From CAYLMG01 sp964493425 (lineage in GTDB: Bacteria; Planctomycetota; Phycisphaerae; Sedimentisphaerales; Anaerobacaceae): DNA of 64,000 nt. The DNA lies in contig CAZBMW010000008.1 in assembly GCA_964493425.1 (NCBI GenBank), forward strand, positions 36,810-100,809, written 5' to 3'. Of this stretch, positions 42,209-50,309 are shown in pieces. Positions within the stretch are counted from its first letter, which is position 1. Each line of letters begins with the position of its first letter. The notes beneath the pieces were generated by a model. That model saw nothing but the letters and a program-made list of their open reading frames with translations, had not been told where the DNA came from and made no database searches. The position numbers were made by a program, and so were the translations under genes.

Positions 42209-42709
42209 CTATTTCTTAGGCGAGAGTAAAAGGATGCCGTTTTCTTCAGCGATGTCATAATCTGAGTACTTCTTGAAAATCTCAATAAGATGTTTTTTTG
42301 ACCTTTCAAATTTCTTCTTATTTATACTAATCCTATCTGATTCTTTTAGACTACTCTCGTGAAGAAGGTATTCTTTTGAATGTATAAGATCATTCCGCAA
42401 TGCGGAAGGTGGATTAACATTAATCCCCAGAATCTGCTCCGTACTACCAAGCGTTATCTTTGAAATAAACTCGTTAAGGAAACATTCATCATCTTTATCA
42501 TTAAAATCCTTGATGCTTATATTTTTACACATAATTTTCACGTGTTTATTTTGTAATAATTCTTCACTACGGTGTTGAATTATATACTTTTTTAACTCTC
42601 TCTCTATCACAACAAAGATAAGCATAGATGCTGCGTAAGGATAATTCTCCCTCAAATTATTTATTGCGATAATTGTATTTTGTTCGGGATGATCCAAATG
42701 ACTTCCCAT
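42209..42709 (-). CDS. HEPN-type protein
   Basis: A 166-residue all-alpha protein. ASMLIFVVIERELKKYIIQH near residue 30 and ALRNDLIHSKEYLLHE near residue 105 fit a HEPN fold; RNDLIH matches the R-x4-H ribonuclease motif. No toxin-antitoxin partner (MNT nucleotidyltransferase) is adjacent; the nearest gene is the convergent AbiV-family gene 87 bp away. HEPN proteins are often RNA-cutting effectors in defence systems; activity here is inference. AT-rich like the rest of the islet. Confidence 0.6.
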   Translation of the reverse strand: MGSHLDHPEQNTIIAINNLRENYPYAASMLIFVVIERELKKYIIQHRSEELLQNKHVKIMCKNISIKDFNDKDDECFLNEFISKITLGSTEQILGINVNPPSALRNDLIHSKEYLLHESSLKESDRISINKKKFERSKKHLIEIFKKYSDYDIAEENGILLLSPKK

Positions 42710-43128
42710 TCGTAAGTTTATTCGGTTAATTTATGCAATAGCTGTTACATCCTGCCCGGCCTTAAATATCTGCCAGATTAACTATGAATTATCCTGCAAT
42801 TACTGTCAATTATCAATCAAAAAACCAAAATTGCTGGATTCCCGCATGCGCGGGAATGACAAATAATAAAGTCCGCGGTTCGATGTTGAATGTTCACCTT
42901 TGTCCTCCGCCCTCTGTATTCTGTGTCCTGTGTTCTATATTCTGCTTTTTATGTCTGTTTCTGTGTGGTTTCTGCCTGCGGTTCGCATCTTTTTTACGCA
43001 CTGCGTGCAACTTTAGGACGCTCATCGCGGCCTTCGGCATAAACCGCATATTTTCCTTGTGACGTGTGACTTGTGCACTTATTTTCCCTCTGTCCTCCGC
43101 TCTCCGTCTTCTGTATTATCTCATACAC
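42710..43128. other. Spacer rich in degenerate word repeats
   Basis: No gene is supported. It contains the hairpin element at 42838, a GTTCGATGTTGAATGTTCAC word, a C/T-rich mosaic (CTGTATTCTGTGTCCTGTGT and relatives), GTGACGTGTGACTTGTGCAC, and a second C/T-rich run near 43084. Confidence 0.45.
42838..42857. repeat. ATTCCCGC hairpin element
   Basis: Perfect 8-bp inverted repeat ATTCCCGC-ATGC-GCGGGAAT in the context CTGGATTCCC...GGGAATGACAA, matching the copy at 62057. Confidence 0.8.
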
Positions 43129-43542
43129 TCATTTACCGTAAGTCTCTTCCGGGTCGAAGACCTTTTTTGCGATGTGGTTTAGTTTTTTGGGATTGGTTTT
43201 GTCAAGCTCGCGGTAAAAGCAGGATTGGTAGCCTGCGTGGCACTGGCCGGCATCGACAGTAACCTTCAGCAAAAGACAATCCTGGTCACAATCGACAAGG
43301 ATTTGCTTTACCTTCTGGAAGTGGCCTGACTGCTCACCTTTTTTCCATAGCTTTTGCCGTGAACGGCTGAAATATGTTGCAAAACCTGTCTCAATGGTTT
43401 TAGCAAGGGCGTCTTTGTTCATATATGCGGTCATAAGGACCTGGCCGGTATCGGCATCCTGGGCTATGACGGGGAGCAGGCCGTTGGAATCGAACTGCAG
43501 CGTTAAATCGTCCGTTTCTTCGATTGGTTTTTTCTCAGCCAC
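43129..43542 (-). CDS. hisI: Phosphoribosyl-AMP cyclohydrolase
   Basis: A 137-residue enzyme opening the purine ring of PR-AMP in histidine synthesis. Diagnostic: LPVIAQDADTGQVLMTAYMN, ATYFSRSRQKLWKKGEQSGH, VDCDQDCLLLKV (metal-site Asp and Cys residues) and VDAGQCHAGYQSCFY. It is the stand-alone form without the HisE pyrophosphohydrolase domain. The gene is isolated from other his genes here and divergent from a membrane protein gene. Confidence 0.95.
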   Translation of the reverse strand: MAEKKPIEETDDLTLQFDSNGLLPVIAQDADTGQVLMTAYMNKDALAKTIETGFATYFSRSRQKLWKKGEQSGHFQKVKQILVDCDQDCLLLKVTVDAGQCHAGYQSCFYRELDKTNPKKLNHIAKKVFDPEETYGK

Positions 43543-43637
43543 TTTTAGGCTCTCCTGAAAGAGTTAATCATCTTGCAATAGTTAGTTTTAACCGTTATTA
43601 TTCCCAAAAACAAGTTTTTTTAGGGTGGAATAAGCTG

Positions 43638-44693
43638 ATGCCGGCAAATAGCCAATCGAGAAAGAAATACATATTTTTGTTCATTCGGCTTGCAGTTGTG
43701 ACAGGGGGGCTCTTATGGGCGGCTTCGTGGTTTTCGCGGGATGACAGGTGGGCTGAATTAGTAGACGTTTTTCGGCGGTTAAACATTGGGATTTTTGCGA
43801 TTGCGCTATTTATATTTGTTGCCGGCCAGATAATAGTAAGTCTTCGGTGGTGGTTGTTACTTCGCAGCCAGCAAATTTTCATAGGATTCTGGGTGGCTGT
43901 GCGGCTTTATCTATTGGGCTGGTTCTACAACAACTTTATGCCGGGCTCGGTCGGCGGGGATTTGGTGCGGGCCTGGTATGTTACAAAGCATACGGATAAG
44001 GGATTCGAAGGCGTATTGAGTGTATTTGTGGACCGGCTGATAGGGCTTTCGAGCACGCTTGTTATAGCCGTTTTTTTCTATACGTTTTTTTTGAGAGGCA
44101 GGGGCGATATAAGAAGTGTAGCGCCTGAAGAGCAGGCCGACGGCGGTTTTTGGCAGTACCGGTATGTTATTTTGATTATTCTGGCCTTGTTTTTAATAGC
44201 TGCGATTTTGATTTTGTTTAAGGCGAAGGGCAGCGGCGTTTTAAGCAGAGGCCGTCGGCGGATTCGTGAGTATATTGTAGGGTTAATAGTGAAGTTTAGA
44301 AGGGCAGTGGTTATTTATTGCAGCAAGCCGGTGACGATAGTTCTGATATTTGCATTGACGGTTGTTTTGCAGCTTGTGACGATAACGGGATTCTGGTTTT
44401 TAGGCCGCAATCTCGGTATTGAGGTTAGTATCAAGTATTACTTTGTTTTCTTTACGCTGGCGTGGGTACTCGGTCCGATACCGGTAAGTATCGGCGGTGT
44501 GGTTGTGGTTGAGATTTTCCTTGCTTCGCTTTTTGTCAAATTTGCCGGTGTCGCACCGGAGCAGGCCTCGGCTCTGGCCATGTGTCAGCGGGCGGTGTGG
44601 ATGCTCGCTTCGCTGCCGGGGGCGGCGATACATATATTCGGTGCGCATCTGCCGAAGGAGATAGCTGTTGACTACGCCGAAGATATGGATTAA
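43638..44693 (+). CDS. Lysylphosphatidylglycerol synthase TM-region family protein (UPF0104)
   Basis: A 351-residue integral membrane protein of the AglD/MprF-N-terminal type, about eight helices. Family landmarks: SLRWWLLLRSQQI, YLLGWFYNNFMPGSVGGDLV and RAWYVTKH, VSVFVDRLIGL-like LSVFVDRLIGLSST, and GPIPVSIGGVVVVEIF near the end. The ATG at 43638 is used because GGTGGA precedes it; a longer frame reaching 43524 would overlap the hisI start. No aminoacyl-transferase domain is attached, so it is probably a lipid flippase-like protein; substrate unknown. Confidence 0.8.
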   Translation: MPANSQSRKKYIFLFIRLAVVTGGLLWAASWFSRDDRWAELVDVFRRLNIGIFAIALFIFVAGQIIVSLRWWLLLRSQQIFIGFWVAVRLYLLGWFYNNFMPGSVGGDLVRAWYVTKHTDKGFEGVLSVFVDRLIGLSSTLVIAVFFYTFFLRGRGDIRSVAPEEQADGGFWQYRYVILIILALFLIAAILILFKAKGSGVLSRGRRRIREYIVGLIVKFRRAVVIYCSKPVTIVLIFALTVVLQLVTITGFWFLGRNLGIEVSIKYYFVFFTLAWVLGPIPVSIGGVVVVEIFLASLFVKFAGVAPEQASALAMCQRAVWMLASLPGAAIHIFGAHLPKEIAVDYAEDMD

Positions 44694-44761
44694 GCTATCC
44701 GGCTGTCTGATTTTAGTAATGCATAAATTGTTGAAGTATATATTTTTTTGATGGGGCTGTG

Positions 44762-45448
44762 ATGGCAAAGATTAAGAATTACTTTTTCCGCGGGCTTGCG
44801 ATTATTCTGCCGACCCTAGTGACAATATGGATCTTCATCTGGGGATACAAATTTATACAGGATAATATAGGCTTCTATATAAATAAGGGACTTGTGCTGC
44901 TGATGTACAAGATTCCGTTTGTATTTCCGAGCTGGTCTAGGGAGAGCCTGGAGGCGTTCTGGGTTGGAGGGTGGGGCTCGATTGCAGGATTTATTATAGC
45001 TTTGGTGGTGGTTGTACTGGCGGGGTTTATATTTGCGAGCGTTATAGGCAGGGCTCTGTGGCAGTTAATCGAGGGCTTTATAATGAATACACCGCTGTTG
45101 CGGCGGGTGTATCCATATGTGAAACAGGTTACGGACTTTCTGCTGACTCCAGAAGAGCAGAAGAAGTTTTTTTCCCGCGTCGTTGCGGTAGAGTATCCGC
45201 GCAAAGGGATATGGTCGATAGGTTTCGTGACGGGTTCGGGTCTGAAAGAAGTGGCTGAGAATCAGAAAAAGGAATTTCTTACGATTCTTATACCTAACTC
45301 GCCGATGCCGGTTACCGGCTATGTGATAGTGGTTCCGAAGGAAGACACAATACCTGTTGATATGACAATTGAGGAGGCATTTCGATTTGCCATTAGTGCG
45401 GGAGTAGTTGCACCTGGTAACAGGTTAAGAGAAATGAAGAGCAAATGA
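44762..45448 (+). CDS. DUF502 family membrane protein
   Basis: A 228-residue protein with two N-terminal helices (FFRGLAIILPTLVTIWIFIW; IAGFIIALVVVVLAGFIFAS) and a soluble C-terminal part (GRALWQLIEGFIMNTPLLRR, FFSRVVAVEYPRKGIWSIGF, IPNSPMPVTGYVIVVPKED) characteristic of DUF502. Function is unknown for the family. Starts at the ATG after GGGGCTGTG; an in-frame GTG one codon earlier is possible. It follows the UPF0104 gene by 68 bp. Confidence 0.85.
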   Translation: MAKIKNYFFRGLAIILPTLVTIWIFIWGYKFIQDNIGFYINKGLVLLMYKIPFVFPSWSRESLEAFWVGGWGSIAGFIIALVVVVLAGFIFASVIGRALWQLIEGFIMNTPLLRRVYPYVKQVTDFLLTPEEQKKFFSRVVAVEYPRKGIWSIGFVTGSGLKEVAENQKKEFLTILIPNSPMPVTGYVIVVPKEDTIPVDMTIEEAFRFAISAGVVAPGNRLREMKSK

Positions 45449-45603
45449 AGGTTTTTATCAAGGTCTTTGTGCAGGGGGGTTTTATTTTAGTTTTTTTCAT
45501 AATAAGGCGGTGAACGTGATTTTGTATTTATAAAGTGGTTGGAGCAGCATAACAAGCTTCGCGGTAATGACAAAAGATAGTTTTCTACAGAGGAATTTGG
45601 CAT

Positions 45604-45632
45604 TTGAAACAGAGGGAGCGGTAGATTATAAT
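45604..45632 (+). promoter_or_regulatory. Sigma70-type promoter of the hpf-pts operon
   Basis: TTGAAA, 17-nt spacer, perfect TATAAT. Leader of about 100 nt to the hpf start. The rest of the 45449-45739 spacer shows nothing else. Confidence 0.55.
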
Positions 45633-45739
45633 AGGAGGCGAGTTTTTCGGGCAGGCGTTTGTTTAGAGAGTTTATTTTGATTGATGAAGGGATTACGGCT
45701 TGACGAGTTTTTACTGGAAATCGGTTAAGGAGGACGAAG

Positions 45740-46054
45740 TTGCTTTTTACAATTACCGGTAAACATATCGAGGTAACAGAGGCATTTAAGGCTCACGCGA
45801 AGAAAAAGACTTCGAAGCTTTCAAAATTTTACAGCAGTATCAATCAGGTTGAAGTAATCGTTGACAAGGAACAGGGCGGTAGCAGTCTGAGCGTGGAGAT
45901 AATTGCGAGAGCAGAACATAGTAAGGTCTTCGTTGTTACGGAGAGCGGCGAGGACGCATACAAATGTATCGACCTGGCGGTTCATAAACTTGAACGACAG
46001 CTTCGAAGGGCGAAGACCAGGGAGCGTAATAATAAACATTCGGGCAAAATATAG
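45740..46054 (+). CDS. hpf: Ribosome hibernation-promoting factor, short form
   Basis: A 104-residue protein: ITGKHIEVTEAFKAHAKKKT, INQVEVIVDKEQGGSSLSVE and DAYKCIDLAVHKLERQLRRA are the HPF/RaiA pattern. It binds the 30S decoding centre and inactivates ribosomes in slow growth. Start is TTG with AAGGAGG 6 nt upstream. Only the short N-terminal domain is present. It heads the hpf-ptsN-ptsH-ptsI run; hpf next to ptsN is common downstream of rpoN, but rpoN is not here. Confidence 0.93.
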   Translation: MLFTITGKHIEVTEAFKAHAKKKTSKLSKFYSSINQVEVIVDKEQGGSSLSVEIIARAEHSKVFVVTESGEDAYKCIDLAVHKLERQLRRAKTRERNNKHSGKI

Positions 46055-46132
46055 GCTCAGATGACCTGAGGTTTGAAGAGATATTTTTATATGCTCGTAT
46101 TCTAAATGAAACCGGGGCTATTAGGGAAAGAT

Positions 46133-46606
46133 ATGAAGTTCGGGGACTTTGTTTGTTTTAAGGCGATAGTCGGTGAGCTTCGGGCCGATGACCGTGACGG
46201 AGCGATAGCAGAGCTTGTAAAAGCACTTGAGAAGGCAGGAGAGCTTGCTGGTTGTAATATTAAGGAGGTAATAAGAGCTATAATCAAAAGGGAAAATGAG
46301 GCGAGCACGGGTATGGGTAAGGGTGTCGCGGTGCCTCATATAAAACATAAAGCTATAGGGAAGGTAGTGGCAGCGGTCGGGCAAAGCAGCAAAGGTATCG
46401 ATTTTCGTTCGCTTGACAAGCAGCCGGTTTATTCGGTGATACTTTTAATAAGTCCGGATGACGACCCTGATAAGCATCTTGAAGCAATGGAAAAGGTTTT
46501 CAGGCACCTGCAGCAGGAAAAGTTTCGCAAGTTTATGCGACAGTCGCGTAACGCCAAACAGATAAAAGAGCTTCTTTTAGAGGCTGACGAGGGGTCATTT
46601 TTATGA
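46133..46606 (+). CDS. ptsN: PTS EIIA-Ntr-like protein
   Basis: A 157-residue EIIA of the fructose/nitrogen type. His69 in GKGVAVPHIKHKAIGK is the phosphorylation site, preceded by NEASTGMGKGVAVPH. No EIIB or EIIC is fused or adjacent, so a regulatory role is likely. The ATG at 46133 is preferred (AGGGAAAG 4-5 nt before); the frame extends nine codons further with no ribosome site. Family knowledge: unphosphorylated EIIA-Ntr controls K+ uptake in enteric bacteria, which is of interest given the antiporters with their own EIIA at 1.9-7.5 kb. Confidence 0.9.
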   Translation: MKFGDFVCFKAIVGELRADDRDGAIAELVKALEKAGELAGCNIKEVIRAIIKRENEASTGMGKGVAVPHIKHKAIGKVVAAVGQSSKGIDFRSLDKQPVYSVILLISPDDDPDKHLEAMEKVFRHLQQEKFRKFMRQSRNAKQIKELLLEADEGSFL

Positions 46607-46736
46607 TATTTTGCGTCAGTTTATCCGCAGGGAAATCTTGTGAAGTAGAAGAAATGTAGTTTGGCCTGCATTGGCGGTGATGAAAAGCGGTTAAAGAAAT
46701 GAGAGCGGACAAGATAAAGAGGCCGGAGAGTACATA

Positions 46737-47039
46737 TTGGAAAATACTGTTTGTGAGACTGAGGTTAAGATAAAGAATGCAGACGGAGTTCATATGCGTC
46801 CGGCGATGCAGTTTGTTGATATTGCGAGTCAGTTCAAAAGCGAGATAACGGTAAGTAACAATAAGACGAGTGTAAACGGCAAGAGCATAATGCAGATTAG
46901 TATGCTGGCGGCCAGCTGCGGTACAAGGCTTTTAGTAAAGGCTGACGGCCCGGATGCCCAGGCGGCGCTGGATGCGTTAAGAGAGCTTGTCGAGGTGCGA
47001 ATGTTCGATGAGCCGCCCGGTGAGAATGAGAAATCATAG
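46737..47039 (+). CDS. ptsH: Phosphocarrier protein HPr
   Basis: A 100-residue HPr. His19 in NADGVHMRPAMQFVDIA takes phosphate from Enzyme I; Ser50 in NGKSIMQISML matches the regulatory serine, although no HPr kinase gene is in the window. Start is TTG with GGAGAG 6 nt upstream. Lies 46 bp before ptsI. The C-terminal MFDEPPGENEKS is longer than usual. Confidence 0.93.
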   Translation: MENTVCETEVKIKNADGVHMRPAMQFVDIASQFKSEITVSNNKTSVNGKSIMQISMLAASCGTRLLVKADGPDAQAALDALRELVEVRMFDEPPGENEKS

Positions 47040-47085
47040 TATTTTTTTGTTGTTGGGTTTTGAGAAAAGTTAGAGAAAGATATTT

Positions 47086-48825
47086 ATGGAAGTGAAAAGA
47101 GGTATAGCAGTTTCGCCGGGTATTGCGATAGCAAAATCTCTGATTATCGATTCCGAGGATTACCTGATACCCCGGCGTACGGTCAAGGCTTCGCAGCGGA
47201 TGATGGAGATACAGCGTGTGAAAAACGCTTTCAGAGATGCGATTGAAGAATTGACAGGTATGAAAGAAGGAAAAGACGCTCTGGAGCAGCAGAGCATAAA
47301 GGATATTTTCGCAGTTCACCTTCGTTTTTTGCATGACAAGAGCCTTCGCAAAAGAATAACGGATTTGATACAGGGCGAACAGGTTACAGCCGAGTATGCG
47401 GTCTCGACTACGATGAAAGAGATAGCATCTCATTTTTCGAAGGTGAAAGACCCTTATATCAGCGAGCGGGCAGCAGATATATATGATATCGAGAGGCGTT
47501 TGTTGAAACAGCTTCTGGGCAAGAAGAAAGAAGACCTTGAGCATTTGACGGAGGAGGTGGCGGTTGTGGCGAGGGAGCTGAGCCCTACTCAGACGGCCGG
47601 CTTTGATAAAAAATATATCAAGGCGATGGCTACCGATGCCGGAGGGCGAACAAGTCATACCGCGATTGTTGCAAGGTCGCTTGGGATACCAGCAGTGGTT
47701 GCACTCGAGGACCTTACGGAGGTTGTTTTGGGCGGCGATACGGTAATCATCGACGGCAATCGGGGGATAGTGATTGTAGAGCCGGATGAGCAGACGCTGC
47801 AGAAATATGAGCAGTATTCGCGTGAATTTCAGGAGCTCGAAAGCAGGCTGCGAGAGCTGAAGGAGAAGCCAGCAGTAACACGTGACGGTGTGCAGGTTAC
47901 ATTGTTAGGTAATATCGAGTTTCCGGTCGAGGCCCATGTAGTGCTTGATAAGGGCGGAGAGGGGATAGGATTATACCGGACGGAGTTTTTGTATCTTAAC
48001 AGGTCGAGCGAGCCGAGCGAAGAGGACCATTATAAGGCCTATGCAGAGACTATAAGCGTTTTTAAGCATCGGCCTGTGATAATAAGGACGGTTGACCTGG
48101 GGGCGGACAAGTACACTCAAAGCAAACGTTTTGTTCGTGAACCGAACCCGTTTTTGGGGCTGAGAAGTATCCGGTTTTGTCTGCAGAACCTTGATATGTT
48201 CAAGACGCAGCTTCGTGCGATTCTGCGGGCGTCAGTTCTTGGTGAGCTAAAGATAATGTTTCCATTGATAACGAATCTTCAGGAGCTGATGCAGACAAAG
48301 ATGATTCTTCATGATGTTATGGAGGATTTGGATGAAGCGGGTATTGAGTATAACCGGAGCATCGAGATAGGTATAATGATTGAGACGCCGTCGGCGGCGC
48401 TGACGGCATCGACGCTGGCAAGGGATGTGAACTTTTTCAGCATAGGGACGAATGACCTTACACAATATACGCTTGCGGTTGACAGGGGTAACGAGCTTGT
48501 CTCGACGATTTATTCTTCGGTTGACCCTGCGGTGCTTCGGCTGATGCGTACGGTTATCCAGGATGCTAATAAGGCACATATAGATTTGAGCGTTTGCGGA
48601 GAGATGGCGTCCGAGCCGGAACAGGTAATGCTGCTGATGGGTATGGGAGTGCGGACTCTTTCACTTGCACCGCCGATGATACCGGAGATAAAGCAGATAA
48701 TCCGGTCAGTAACAATAGAGGAGTGTAACAAGGTAGCACGAAAGATACTGAGTATGAGCTCCGAAAGACACATATCGAGCTTTTTGCATAATTCGGCTCG
48801 TAAGGTGCTGCCGGAAGCTTTCTGA
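47086..48825 (+). CDS. ptsI: PTS Enzyme I (phosphoenolpyruvate-protein phosphotransferase)
   Basis: A 579-residue Enzyme I. Phospho-His191 lies in TDAGGRTSHTAIVARSLGIP; the PEP-binding barrel shows GIGLYRTEFLYLNR, PFLGLRSIRFCL, GIMIETPSAAL, FFSIGTNDLTQYTLAVDRGN and the catalytic Cys in DLSVCGEMAS. It transfers phosphate from PEP to HPr. With ptsH and ptsN it forms a complete soluble chain. Standard length. Convergent with the next gene, 16 bp apart. Confidence 0.96.
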   Translation: MEVKRGIAVSPGIAIAKSLIIDSEDYLIPRRTVKASQRMMEIQRVKNAFRDAIEELTGMKEGKDALEQQSIKDIFAVHLRFLHDKSLRKRITDLIQGEQVTAEYAVSTTMKEIASHFSKVKDPYISERAADIYDIERRLLKQLLGKKKEDLEHLTEEVAVVARELSPTQTAGFDKKYIKAMATDAGGRTSHTAIVARSLGIPAVVALEDLTEVVLGGDTVIIDGNRGIVIVEPDEQTLQKYEQYSREFQELESRLRELKEKPAVTRDGVQVTLLGNIEFPVEAHVVLDKGGEGIGLYRTEFLYLNRSSEPSEEDHYKAYAETISVFKHRPVIIRTVDLGADKYTQSKRFVREPNPFLGLRSIRFCLQNLDMFKTQLRAILRASVLGELKIMFPLITNLQELMQTKMILHDVMEDLDEAGIEYNRSIEIGIMIETPSAALTASTLARDVNFFSIGTNDLTQYTLAVDRGNELVSTIYSSVDPAVLRLMRTVIQDANKAHIDLSVCGEMASEPEQVMLLMGMGVRTLSLAPPMIPEIKQIIRSVTIEECNKVARKILSMSSERHISSFLHNSARKVLPEAF

Positions 48826-48841
48826 TTTGCCGGCAATTATT

Positions 48842-49840
48842 TCAGCGATGCTTCATTGCTAAACTTAGGACATCGTCAACGCCCATATAATCAGCTTTTT
48901 CGACTTCGAACGTTGTCATACTTAGGATAGTATCCGTAACGGCAGTTCCCTGCGGGATAAGCAATTTGAAATCCTTTGCGGATAGGTCTAATCCGAACTC
49001 GGCATTCTCGATGGTATATTTTATTTCTCTGAGGATTTTACCGTTTTCATCGAAATATCTTTTTATATACAGAAAAGGATAAGGTATGCCGTTGACGATT
49101 CTATAGTCGTCTGCAATCTTTTCAACGCCGATATTTCCATTTATAGACTTTTCGATACGATAAAAACGGTATGAAAAAGCCGGGTCGCAATCGATTTTTA
49201 TATTTATGGGCGGCAGATTCGCATCCTGTCTTTTTTGTGTAAGCTGGATACGCAGCAGGTTTTTGCCTTCTGAATTAACCTCGGAAAAAGTCGGATTATT
49301 TTGCTGCGAAAGCAGTTCATCATCGATTATTCCGAAGGAGAGCATCGACGATTTAGATCGTGGCGGTTTGCCGGGACGTTCGGTCAAAGCTAATTGTGCA
49401 GGCCCGCCTTCTTCAAAGCCCTCGTTAAATATCATTTCGTAAGTTTCCTCAATGACAGATGCTCTTGAGAGGGAGATGTTCATCTTTTGCTCCGCGGGCA
49501 GATTGTATTTTTCTAATAAGGCATCGAGGTCCCTCAAGTCGGTTATCAAAGCCCTGGTTCTCTTATTTTTGAGGTCTATGATATCATCCACTCTGGTAAG
49601 CTGGTGCTTGTTTGCCTTTCGAATTAGAACCATTGTGTCATCATCGCTGCCAGCTACGGGGTAGTTGTCATTGAAATCCATAATATAAACCAGATGAGCT
49701 GTCGTCACCGATTCTTCAGTGTCTTTTATGATTTGCTGTAACTGGGAAGTTGTGATCGCAGGGGCCTGCGCTGCAATTAATGGGACGATGCATATAAGGG
49801 CTGAAATTTTAAAAATGGTTTTTCTCTTTGAGTTATACAT
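48842..49840 (-). CDS. Exported hypothetical protein
   Basis: A 332-residue protein with a signal peptide (residues 1-30, ISALICIVPLIAAQAPAITT). The mature part alternates beta-type stretches (TTAHLVYIMDFNDNYPVAG; NLLRIQLTQKRQDANLPPIN; ILREIKYTIENAEFG) and ends FEVEKADYMGVDDVLSLAMK. The length and beta-rich layout are reminiscent of LolA/outer-membrane lipoprotein-sorting folds, but I see no firm family motif. It is the third of three exported-protein genes in a row on the minus strand. Confidence 0.65.
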   Translation of the reverse strand: MYNSKRKTIFKISALICIVPLIAAQAPAITTSQLQQIIKDTEESVTTAHLVYIMDFNDNYPVAGSDDDTMVLIRKANKHQLTRVDDIIDLKNKRTRALITDLRDLDALLEKYNLPAEQKMNISLSRASVIEETYEMIFNEGFEEGGPAQLALTERPGKPPRSKSSMLSFGIIDDELLSQQNNPTFSEVNSEGKNLLRIQLTQKRQDANLPPINIKIDCDPAFSYRFYRIEKSINGNIGVEKIADDYRIVNGIPYPFLYIKRYFDENGKILREIKYTIENAEFGLDLSAKDFKLLIPQGTAVTDTILSMTTFEVEKADYMGVDDVLSLAMKHR

Positions 49841-49869
49841 TTTATAATCCTTTCTTCCAATGTTTGATT

Positions 49870-50226
49870 TTAATTATTCTCTTTGCAACCACAAATTGGT
49901 ACAGGCCCATTAATAAAATTACCCTTCCCATATTCACAATTCTCAATTCCTCCCGCACAAGAGCCCAAGCATGGCCATTGTGTAACTACAACACCCGAAT
50001 ATGTTCCAACCTTTTGACATGTGCCGGATGTGCAACTTCCCCGACAGGCAAATATCCGTTTCCTCTCATAATAACCCTTACAGTCATTCCATAGTATGTC
50101 ACATTCACATTCACTTATTGCGGTATAACCTACAACTTTTAGCCTACAGCAGCAAAGAACTGTTGAGGGAATAGCTAACAGTATAAGCATAGCAATTAAA
50201 GTAAATATAATAGTCATCTTTTTCAT
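49870..50226 (-). CDS. Small secreted cysteine-rich protein
   Basis: A 118-residue protein with a clear signal peptide (TIIFTLIAMLILLAIPSTVL) and 14 cysteines in the remaining 95 residues (LCCCRLKV; SECECDILWNDCKGYY; FACRGSCTSGTCQKVG; CLGSCAGGIENC; ICGCKENN). The even number suggests a disulfide-bonded fold. No family recognised. It sits between two other exported-protein genes, 29 bp before one and 83 bp after the other, so they may be one operon. Confidence 0.7.
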   Translation of the reverse strand: MKKMTIIFTLIAMLILLAIPSTVLCCCRLKVVGYTAISECECDILWNDCKGYYERKRIFACRGSCTSGTCQKVGTYSGVVVTQWPCLGSCAGGIENCEYGKGNFINGPVPICGCKENN

Positions 50227-50309
50227 TTTTTATCCTTCCTTATCATCGGCTAATTCTTTTTGAAAACCTCTCAAATTATTATATTTTATTGATATTTTTT
50301 ATTACTAAT

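Noticed and set aside
43524..43637. N-terminal extension of the UPF0104 protein
   Set aside because: It would overlap the divergent hisI start and has no ribosome site, whereas the ATG at 43638 has one.
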